Assembly (NCBI GenBank): GCA_018696595.1
Contig: JABHQW010000003.1
Coordinates: 62,001-126,000 of the forward strand
Direction: 5' to 3'
DNA length: 64,000 nt
From: Candidatus Woesearchaeota archaeon
GTDB taxonomy: Archaea; Nanobdellota; Nanobdellia; Woesearchaeales; GW2011-AR9
In this document: piece after piece, positions 24,587 through 31,545 of the stretch
Layout: each line of letters starts with the position of its first letter
Position numbering within the stretch: the stretch's first letter is position 1
Position numbers and translations under genes: made by a program
Notes under the pieces: model-generated
What the model was told of the DNA's origin: nothing
What the model saw: the letters and a program-made list of their open reading frames with translations, nothing else
The model's database searches: none

Positions 24587-25249
24587 ATGAAACTTAAAAT
24601 TTACCTATTCAGACACGGACAAACGTATTATAACAAGAAGCATATTTTTACTGGCTGGAAAGATTCTAAATTAACCGCTAAAGGAGTCAAAGATGCCAAG
24701 AAAGTTGCTCAGAAGCTCAAAAAAATGCATATAGACATTGCTTATCGTTCACATTTATCTCGTTCCAAAGATACTTTGAAGCATGTTCTTAAATTTCACC
24801 CTGAATGTAAAGAAATAATTGAAGATGATAGAATGATTGAACGTTCTTATGGAAAATTACAAGGTAAATCACACAAAAGTTTTATTGAGAAAGAAGGAAA
24901 AGATAGTTATCAGACTTTATTACATTGGCATAAAATCGATCATTTAGAAGGAAAAGAAAAAAAAGAGTTTATTAAAAAAATGGGTGAAGCAGAATTAAAA
25001 ATTGTACGTAGAAGTTATAACGTTGCTCCTCCCGGTGGAGAATCAGTAAAAATGGTTGAAAAACGAGTAAATTCTTTCATTAAAGACCTCTTAAAAAAGA
25101 TGAAAAAAGAAAAAATTAACGTCGCGATTTCTGCTCATGGTAATTCTATGCGTCCATTTAGAAAATATTTTGAGAAGTTAAGTAAAGAACAAATGATGGA
25201 ATTAGAGAATCCCTGGGATGATTACTTTGAATATACTGTTAATGTTTAA
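24587..25249 (+). CDS. Histidine phosphatase superfamily, phosphoglycerate mutase-like
   Basis: About 220 aa. The phospho-acceptor motif is LFRHGQTYYNKKHIFTGWKD near the N-terminus, followed by LTAKG and the acidic ERSYGKLQGK. The second active-site His is in ISAHGNSMR. The pattern FTGWxDxxLTxxG is that of 2,3-bisphosphoglycerate-dependent phosphoglycerate mutase (glycolysis), a likely but not certain activity. I prefer the ATG at 24587 to the TTG nine bases earlier. Confidence 0.85.
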   Translation: MKLKIYLFRHGQTYYNKKHIFTGWKDSKLTAKGVKDAKKVAQKLKKMHIDIAYRSHLSRSKDTLKHVLKFHPECKEIIEDDRMIERSYGKLQGKSHKSFIEKEGKDSYQTLLHWHKIDHLEGKEKKEFIKKMGEAELKIVRRSYNVAPPGGESVKMVEKRVNSFIKDLLKKMKKEKINVAISAHGNSMRPFRKYFEKLSKEQMMELENPWDDYFEYTVNV

Positions 25250-25297
25250 AAAATCATATCCCATAAATCCAAAAATAATATAAACTCTTTCTATCCC

Positions 25298-25720
25298 ATG
25301 AATAAAATGAGAGATACATCAAAACACCCACATGATAAAACATTAAAAGAACATCCACAAAACGATTTAGAAGAAAAATTGGTTAGGGTGCCAATATTAG
25401 GACAACCTAACTTAAAAGAAGAATTAATGTTGATTTTATATTCAGAAGATTTCTCTAAAAATGTTATTGGCCCAGATGAACCAAGTGAACCCCAATTAAA
25501 TTATTTCACTGGATTTGATACTTTTAACGAGTTCAATGAAAAAACGGGATGGGGAAAATATGAATCAACAGTTACACAGAGACACACTCTCAGAAGCTTT
25601 GGATCAGATCAAAATGCAGCTAAAGCATCATACGATAATCTTTGTTCAATGGTAGAATCTAATCAAGTTTACTTTGTTGACAAAGGTGGTTGTAAATTAG
25701 TAACTGATTTAAGCAAATAA
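25298..25720 (+). CDS. Hypothetical protein, 140 aa
   Basis: Not recognised. Hydrophilic soluble protein; no cysteine motif until the end (LCSMV, GGCKL). The first 30 residues (MRDTSKHPHDKTLKEHPQND) look disordered. TATA-like AATATAAAC lies about 20 nt before the ATG. Confidence 0.5.
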   Translation: MNKMRDTSKHPHDKTLKEHPQNDLEEKLVRVPILGQPNLKEELMLILYSEDFSKNVIGPDEPSEPQLNYFTGFDTFNEFNEKTGWGKYESTVTQRHTLRSFGSDQNAAKASYDNLCSMVESNQVYFVDKGGCKLVTDLSK

Positions 25721-25734
25721 TCATTTTTCCAAAA

Positions 25735-26094
25735 TCAAGAAATAGTGGTCTGCAATTTTCTCTTTGGTTTCTTAACCTCTTTAAAATACTCTTTCACGTT
25801 GTTAAATTGTTTAACTTCTTTATTAATTTTATCAATGATTTTTACACCTTTTTCAGTAAGTTTGATCTTTCTATTATGATACTCGATCAATTTTTTATCC
25901 TCTAAAGTTTCCAAGTTCTTATATAACGCTCGTTCCTGTTTTCCCATGATTCTCGACGATAAAAGCAACTCGATAAACGCTATTTTACTTGTTCTTAATT
26001 TTAAATGTTTCTCAGAAAGTGGTTGATTTAACGACTTGTAAAATTGTCCTAAAGAGTACAAGATTAGCCGTTGAGTTTTAGTGATTTTAATCAT
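25735..26094 (-). CDS. Winged-helix transcription regulator
   Basis: 119 aa from the ATG at 26094 (MIKITKTQRLILYSLGQFY). Helix-turn-helix in the first 60 residues; the wing-like segment NLETLEDKKLIEYHNRKIKLTEKG is typical of archaeal MarR/PadR-like winged helices. The C-terminus is a basic helix. It is divergent from the PAC2 gene, so it may regulate it; that is inference. Confidence 0.7.
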   Translation of the reverse strand: MIKITKTQRLILYSLGQFYKSLNQPLSEKHLKLRTSKIAFIELLLSSRIMGKQERALYKNLETLEDKKLIEYHNRKIKLTEKGVKIIDKINKEVKQFNNVKEYFKEVKKPKRKLQTTIS

Positions 26095-26203
26095 TTTTAG
26101 AGTAAAAGACGTTGAAATATAAAAAGATTTAGAGGCTAGATTAGAAATGTTTAAAAACAACTAAAAAATAACTTAATTATCAATTTAAAAAAGGTGATAA
26201 TAA

Positions 26204-26911
26204 ATGAAATTAACTTTAACTAAAAAACCAAAAAATACTATCATTATAGAAGGATTTCCTGGATTCGGATTAATTGGAACAATTGCAATTGAATATTTAA
26301 TGGACCATTTGGAAACTGAAAAAATTGGCGTTGTAGAAATGGAAGAAATTCCAGCCATGATTGCTATTCATCAAAATAAAGTTGTTGAACCAATCTCTAT
26401 CCATTACAATAAGCAATATAACTTAGTTTTAATCCATGCAATTAATGTTGGTAAAAATTTGGGTTGGAAGCTTGCAGAGATGGTTGCTGAACTAGCCAAA
26501 CAAATTAGTGCAAAACAAATAATTTCTTTAGAAGGAGTAGGTTCACCAAATCCTGATTCTGGAAGAGTTTTCTATTACTCGACGACTAACGGAAATACTA
26601 ATAAGAAATTAGAAGACACCGCTAAACCTTTAATGGAGGGTATTATTGTTGGTGCTACTGGGGCATTATTGGCCAAAAGCATGAACATTCCAATTTTAGC
26701 ACTGTTTGCAGAAGCTAAGTCTGGATTGCCTGATAGTAAAGCTGCTGCTGAAATTATTAAGGCATTAGATGCTTATACTGGTTTAAAGGTTGATCCTAAG
26801 CCATTAATGAAACAAGCAGCAATGTTTGAAAACAAACTTAAGACAATTATTGAGAAAGGTCAAAAAGCAGAAGACACTCATCAAAAAAAGAAATTAAGTT
26901 ATGTGGGTTAA
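26204..26911 (+). CDS. PAC2-family protein (proteasome assembly chaperone-like)
   Basis: 235 aa. The N-terminal EGFPGFGLIGTIAIEYL and the later SLEGVGSPNPDSGRVFYYS are signatures of the archaeal PAC2/DUF75 family. Eukaryotic PAC2 proteins help build the proteasome alpha ring; archaeal roles are less clear. A run AAAAAAGGTGATAAT before the ATG contains a GGTGA ribosome-binding site. The downstream membrane protein overlaps slightly or abuts, so the two are probably co-transcribed. Confidence 0.82.
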   Translation: MKLTLTKKPKNTIIIEGFPGFGLIGTIAIEYLMDHLETEKIGVVEMEEIPAMIAIHQNKVVEPISIHYNKQYNLVLIHAINVGKNLGWKLAEMVAELAKQISAKQIISLEGVGSPNPDSGRVFYYSTTNGNTNKKLEDTAKPLMEGIIVGATGALLAKSMNIPILALFAEAKSGLPDSKAAAEIIKALDAYTGLKVDPKPLMKQAAMFENKLKTIIEKGQKAEDTHQKKKLSYVG

Positions 26912-26915
26912 GAAT

Positions 26916-27176
26916 ATGGCAAAGAAAGCAGAACAACCAAAAGTAAAAAAGATTGAAGCCCCTAAACAAGAGAAACATAGTTACTTTCCTAAGTTCTTAA
27001 TTTTTTTTAGTTTGATTGTAATTGCTTTTGCGTTAAACAATTTCTTTAAGTGGTATACTCTTCCAGATTATGTTGTATCTATTGTGTTATTTTTATCTGG
27101 ATTATGGATGTTTAAGATTGGCTTAGAGAAAGGTATGTATAGAAGAAGAAAAGAAGTTGTTAAAAAATATCTTTAA
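26916..27176 (+). CDS. Small membrane protein, two transmembrane helices
   Basis: 86 aa from the ATG at 26916 (MAKKAEQPKVKK). The N-terminal basic region is cytoplasmic by the positive-inside rule. Two hydrophobic segments (FLIFFSLIVIAFALNNFF and YVVSIVLFLSGLWMFKIGL) are followed by a basic tail. Function unknown; it shares the PAC2 transcript. Confidence 0.65.
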   Translation: MAKKAEQPKVKKIEAPKQEKHSYFPKFLIFFSLIVIAFALNNFFKWYTLPDYVVSIVLFLSGLWMFKIGLEKGMYRRRKEVVKKYL

Positions 27177-27615
27177 ATTTTCTATTTTTTTCATTCTTTA
27201 TTTTTTAGTTATTAATTGAATCTTTTTGTTATTTAAGTTTTAGTGTTTGCTTGTTGCTTTTGTTGTTTTTTGTGCTTAAAGATTGTAAGCAAGAGAGAAA
27301 TAAAACATTTAAGCAGAAACTAAAGTTTTTAGAATCCGGTAGATGGTATATTTTACAAGAAAAAATATTTTTTAGCACAATTTCTTTTCTAAAACTTTTA
27401 AGCAATTATTGAACTTTCTATGGGGGAAGTTACACCGACATTTTCCTAAAAAATACCAAAAAACGAAGCCCTTATTTCTTTCCAAAGGCCGGCTTATTTT
27501 GGCTAAATGTGGTGAAAGTCGCTAAACGTAACACTTTATACAGAATGTTACGAAAAAAGTAATAAAATATGCCCAAAACGTAACATTTAAATAATCTATT
27601 ACCTTTTCTTCGTAG
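27177..27615. other. 439-nt intergenic region with repeated sites near its right end
   Basis: Very AT-rich; I see no coding frame or recognisable RNA in 27177-27500. The right end carries the ACGTAACA repeats listed separately and a TTTAAATA box at 27586-27593, 23 nt before the recombinase ATG. Confidence 0.5.
27526..27588 (+). promoter_or_regulatory. Inverted and direct repeats upstream of recombinase (dif-like or operator)
   Basis: Two arms, ACGTAACACTT (27526-27536) and GAATGTTACGA (27543-27553), form an imperfect inverted repeat with a 6-bp spacer, the geometry of a Xer/dif site. A third arm, ACGTAACATTT (27578-27588), matches the first at 10 of 11 positions and touches the TATA box (27586-27593). 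This could be a recombination site, an autoregulatory operator, or both. Confidence 0.5.
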
Positions 27616-28236
27616 ATGAATGAAAAAGTGGTGAAGAAAGGACATAGCAGAAGCCAGTTTCATCTTTCTGAAGAACAGATTAAACAATTGATAAAACACG
27701 CAGACAAACTAAGAGACAAAGTAATTATCAAACTTCTTGCGTATTGTGGATTGAGACGTTTTGAGTTAGCAAAGATAAAAATTTCTGATGTTAATTTAGA
27801 AACTAACAAAATTAGCATTCGCGGCAAGAAGAACATTGATCGACTCGCTACCATGTTTTCTGATCAACTTGTTGAAGACTTAAAAATTTACATGCAATAT
27901 GTGTTAAACAACGCGAAGCAAGGTTATTTGTTCCCAGCAGTTTCTAGTTTGAATGATAAAGAACATATTACGCCCACCCAGATTAATCGAATTGTTGCTA
28001 AAGCTGGCCATAGAGCACAATTAAACAACCCAATTCCCGAATTAAAGAACATTAACCCCCACATCTTACGTCACAGTTGCGCCCGTATATTGAAAGATAG
28101 GGGACTTAGTTTAGAGGTAGTTCAGCGTGTTTTGGGGCATTTATCCTTTAAAACAACTATGGATTTGTATGGGACTAAGAGTATTTCTGAAATGGACGAT
28201 GAATTAAAAGAAAAAGCAGGCGATTTATTTGACTGA
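27616..28236 (+). CDS. Tyrosine recombinase, XerA-like, catalytic domain only
   Basis: 206 aa. The catalytic set is visible: Arg in YCGLRRFELAK, Lys in IRGKKNIDR, HxxR in NPHILRHSCAR, His in VLGHLSFKTT and Tyr in MDLYGTK. It lacks most of the ~90-residue N-terminal core-binding domain of XerC/D and archaeal XerA. No start further upstream can restore it. Could resolve chromosome dimers or belong to an integrated element. Confidence 0.87.
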   Translation: MNEKVVKKGHSRSQFHLSEEQIKQLIKHADKLRDKVIIKLLAYCGLRRFELAKIKISDVNLETNKISIRGKKNIDRLATMFSDQLVEDLKIYMQYVLNNAKQGYLFPAVSSLNDKEHITPTQINRIVAKAGHRAQLNNPIPELKNINPHILRHSCARILKDRGLSLEVVQRVLGHLSFKTTMDLYGTKSISEMDDELKEKAGDLFD

Positions 28237-28390
28237 AATTTTATTCTTAAACATTTATGATTTGATTAAAGGTTTCTAGAACAATTGTTTTTGATTTTCT
28301 TTTGTAGTTTCTGGTTGGTTTTTAGTGTGAAGTTCTTAGTATTTGATTAAATATTGATTTACTAAAACATCTAATCAGAAACAGCAAGTT

Positions 28391-29113
28391 TCATTGTTGG
28401 AAATAGTCTGGAAAATTTGTAAAAACCCCATCCACTGCTAAAAGTTTTAATCTTTTGATATCTTTCTTAGAATTAACAGTCCAGACATTTACTTTTAGTT
28501 TGTTTTTATGTAGAAATTTAATCATGCCTTTAGTTGCTAAGGGCAAAGATAAATTCACTTCATTAACATTGGCATCTTTTGCTCTTTTTAAAATCAGTTT
28601 TTTAGTTATTGGTAAAATTAATACACGAGAAATATCAAATAAAATTTGTCCAAAATCAGTTACTGTTGACCAATATATCAAAGCTGTTTTAATCCCCTTT
28701 TTCTTAGCCCCTAACAAGCTTTCTTTATGATTAGAAGACATAACAGTTTGTTTAACAAAACGTTCTTTAACAATGATTTCTGCTACTTTCTTAGCAGAGT
28801 TCATTTTTTTTATTTCAACATTTAATTTACATTTATTTCTACAAACTTTAATAACTTCTTCTAATGTTGGAATCTTTTCTCCTTTTCCTGCATTTAGTTT
28901 TCTTAGTTCTTTTAATGTTAGATCTTTTACTTGACCTTTACCATTAGTTGTTTTACTAACATCAGAATAATGAAGAATTACCACCCGATTATCTTTAGTT
29001 AGATAAGCATCACATTCAACCATATCAACATTTAATTCAATTGCTTTTCTAAAAGACCTGAGTGTATTCCCTGGTTCGTATCCACAAGCACCACGATGAC
29101 CTATCTTAAGCAT
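28391..29113 (-). CDS. Glycerophosphodiester phosphodiesterase
   Basis: 240 aa TIM-barrel GDPD. Opens with IGHRGACGYEPGNTLRSFRK (catalytic HRG and the EN pair), then VECDAYLTKDNRVVILHYSD, the metal-binding E-x-D and second His. VNVWTVNSKKDIKRL is the usual C-terminal strand. Cleaves glycerophosphodiesters to glycerol-3-phosphate and an alcohol. Complete, no signal peptide, so cytoplasmic. Confidence 0.93.
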   Translation of the reverse strand: MLKIGHRGACGYEPGNTLRSFRKAIELNVDMVECDAYLTKDNRVVILHYSDVSKTTNGKGQVKDLTLKELRKLNAGKGEKIPTLEEVIKVCRNKCKLNVEIKKMNSAKKVAEIIVKERFVKQTVMSSNHKESLLGAKKKGIKTALIYWSTVTDFGQILFDISRVLILPITKKLILKRAKDANVNEVNLSLPLATKGMIKFLHKNKLKVNVWTVNSKKDIKRLKLLAVDGVFTNFPDYFQQ

Positions 29114-29143
29114 GTTTGAAAGAATGTTTTAGAAGTTATAAAT

Positions 29144-30511
29144 CTATTTATTCAGCTTCTTCTCTAATCGTATAATCTTATCTTCCCTTAAATCTAACTT
29201 TTCACCAAGCTTATCATTCTCATGGCTAAGCTTGATTATTTCCTTTTGTTTTTCTTTACTTTCTGCTTCGGTTTTCTTAATAGAATATTCTTTTCTTTCA
29301 ATTTCTCCGTTTAGATCTAGGATTTCTTTATCCAACTCTTTAATTTCCTGCTCTTGTTTCTGATTAGTTTCTTCTAAAGCTTTGTAGCGATCTTTTTCCT
29401 TCTGAATTCGTTTAAGTTCTTTGTTAAAATAATCAGAACGTTCTTCTTCATCAAAGTTACTTTCTATTTTCTTGTATTCAGATCTATCTTTAACCGGAGT
29501 AATTTGAATTTTTTCAGTTTCATCTTTTGAAGAGAACAAGTAGTAACCCAATCCTGCAGTTTTTAATTTTTGAAAATTAACTTTAGGAATCCTTAATTGT
29601 TTTGATAAAAATACTGCGTCTTTGTCTAAAGATTCTTGAAATGCGATAATTGTTCCTGCATTAGCTAAGATTGTTTCTGAGAAGTCTGTAGGTCGCTGTG
29701 ATGCAAGAATAATACCTACTCCGTATTTCCTAGACTCTCTAAGTAATAATTCAACAGGGGAACCAGGATACATCATCCTATGTGCTTCATCAATAATAAC
29801 GTACAACCAATAATCTTCACACTTTCCTTTGATGTACAGGAAGTTGATTAATTTTTTTAGTAATAAGTCTGCCACTAATGCTTTAACTTCATCTGTAGGG
29901 AAATCTAATAGTTCTATTACACTTAGATTTTTTATGATGGTGTCTAATGATAAAGAAGTACCATCTGCTTCCATGAACAGATCAACATCGAAAAGAACTG
30001 ATATTTTTGCTAATAGTTTAGATACACCTTGATTTCTTATTGGCGTATCAAAGATAATATCTCTGAAAAATGAGAATGGTAATAATTCAATAGTTCCGTC
30101 ATTTGCTTTTTTAATATCTTTAATACCTGACTTTAAATAAAACGCTTTAATCGCTTCCCTAATAATAGCTTCTTGTACATCTCCTAGAGAGAAGACACTA
30201 GCAATCATTTTAGAAACTTTATAACAAACATCTAATGGTTTTTCATTAATCTGCACTTCTAAAGGATGTAATGTAGCTTTATCTATTTGTACTAAATTAT
30301 CTGCGAAAACTTTGAAATCGTTATGAAAGTCTAGAATTAATGATTTTATCTTATGTTGCTTTAGTTCTAACATAATCGCTTTTAGAGTTTCCGTCTTCCC
30401 TGATCCAGACCCACCTACTGTGATTAGGTGTGGGTTCTTTTCTTCCTTAGGATTCCAGAATACTTTGGTTTTGTTAGACGTTCCTAGGTATACATTCAGA
30501 TCTTTAGCCAT
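29144..30511 (-). CDS. HerA/VirB4-type P-loop ATPase with C-terminal coiled coil
   Basis: 455 aa. Walker A GGSGSGKTETLK at ~32-43, LILDFHNDF after it, Walker B LYVIIDEAHRMMYPG near 235, and GIILASQRPTDFSETI (sensor) near 265. This is the archaeal HerA/FtsK-related motor family, used in DNA translocation. A NurA partner is not seen nearby. Residues ~350-455 are a long heptad-like coiled coil. Confidence 0.85.
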   Translation of the reverse strand: MAKDLNVYLGTSNKTKVFWNPKEEKNPHLITVGGSGSGKTETLKAIMLELKQHKIKSLILDFHNDFKVFADNLVQIDKATLHPLEVQINEKPLDVCYKVSKMIASVFSLGDVQEAIIREAIKAFYLKSGIKDIKKANDGTIELLPFSFFRDIIFDTPIRNQGVSKLLAKISVLFDVDLFMEADGTSLSLDTIIKNLSVIELLDFPTDEVKALVADLLLKKLINFLYIKGKCEDYWLYVIIDEAHRMMYPGSPVELLLRESRKYGVGIILASQRPTDFSETILANAGTIIAFQESLDKDAVFLSKQLRIPKVNFQKLKTAGLGYYLFSSKDETEKIQITPVKDRSEYKKIESNFDEEERSDYFNKELKRIQKEKDRYKALEETNQKQEQEIKELDKEILDLNGEIERKEYSIKKTEAESKEKQKEIIKLSHENDKLGEKLDLREDKIIRLEKKLNK

Positions 30512-30553
30512 TTTAGCTATATACTCGAATAGTGGGGTTTAAGAATGTTTTGG

Positions 30554-30808
30554 TTATTCCTTGATTTTAATATAGTCGCATTTTGTACAAAGAAGAGTAA
30601 ATTTATTATCTTTCATTCCATGATGTAAACCTTTCTTTTTGCATTTGGGACAAATCCCATCCCCCGCTAAAAGAAATACTGCCCGTCTGGAATCATAATT
30701 TTGTTCTTTTGGTTTCATACCTTTTTCCCAACTAGAACCACAATCATTACACACAGTATATTTTCCTTCTTTTCTTAAGTTTTCACCTTTACATTCAGTA
30801 CATTTCAT
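30554..30808 (-). CDS. Double zinc-ribbon protein
   Basis: 84 aa. Two CxxC pairs make one ribbon at the N-terminus (CTECKGENL...CNDCGSS), and a second is CPKCKKKG...CTKCDYI. Probably binds nucleic acid or a protein partner; the specific role is unknown. It lies upstream of the HerA-like gene on the same strand (42 nt gap). Confidence 0.75.
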   Translation of the reverse strand: MKCTECKGENLRKEGKYTVCNDCGSSWEKGMKPKEQNYDSRRAVFLLAGDGICPKCKKKGLHHGMKDNKFTLLCTKCDYIKIKE

Positions 30809-30884
30809 ATGATGGGTAAGAAAGATTTAGTTTATAAATTATTTGTAGTTAACTAAGCAAAAGTCTAAGTAAACACAATATTAA

Positions 30885-30903
30885 AATTTCTTCAGAAGCT
30901 TCT
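30885..30903 (+). repeat. 19-bp direct repeat, copy 1
   Basis: AATTTCTTCAGAAGCTTCT; identical to the copy at 31372-31390. Contains the perfect palindrome AGAAGCTTCT. The two copies flank the 117-aa gene between them. Confidence 0.75.
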
Positions 30904-30980
30904 GTGGCATCTTGTTTTAAGGTGGATCTATAAGAATTTCAACAGAAATAATTATAAGTAATAGCTAACATCCAATAATT

Positions 30981-31334
30981 ATGGCAAGAAGATTTTGGGA
31001 TGGTCCAGTTGTACAAGCAACTGAAGAGGAAATAAAGGCTATTAATGAAGGAAAGGTGGGATTATTTACAATTGGAAAAATTAACAGAAATGACAAAACC
31101 ATTCACAATTTTAAGATTCCTCCAGCCAAACTAAGACATAATTATTATAACACAGATTGTGGAATTAAAGTTAAAGATATTGTTGAAGATTATCCTGGTA
31201 ATCAAAGACTAAATTGTCAGGTTTGTATGTGGGGAAAAGATTGGAAAAAGACTCGATTTAAGAGACATATGGGATTTCCGAAGATGTTTTTTAAACAACT
31301 TATTTTCTATTGTAAAAGCATTCTCCGAAAATAA
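30981..31334 (+). CDS. Hypothetical protein, 117 aa
   Basis: Not recognised. It has three or four Cys (NTDCGIKV, LNCQVCMWG, FYCKS), a basic C-terminus, and an N-terminal MARRFWDGPVV. The gene is bracketed by two identical 19-bp repeats. Confidence 0.5.
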   Translation: MARRFWDGPVVQATEEEIKAINEGKVGLFTIGKINRNDKTIHNFKIPPAKLRHNYYNTDCGIKVKDIVEDYPGNQRLNCQVCMWGKDWKKTRFKRHMGFPKMFFKQLIFYCKSILRK

Positions 31335-31371
31335 TTGAAAGTCTATCAGATGCAGAGTTACTAGTTATTAT

Positions 31372-31390
31372 AATTTCTTCAGAAGCTTCT
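31372..31390 (+). repeat. 19-bp direct repeat, copy 2
   Basis: Second identical copy of AATTTCTTCAGAAGCTTCT, 487 bp from the first. It lies in the ~210-nt gap before the defence island, where I see no other feature apart from a likely promoter near 31495-31515. Confidence 0.75.
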
Positions 31391-31545
31391 TTGTGTCTCG
31401 GAAACAGTTGGAGCTAGGTTTAGAAGGGAGTGTTAGTTTGTTTTTTTAGAATATAGAAGAAAGTGTTAGATTTAACTATTTTAGAGGGAAAACTTTTAAA
31501 TAATTGATATAATCAGCTATATGTAATTCATAATTTCTTTAAAAA

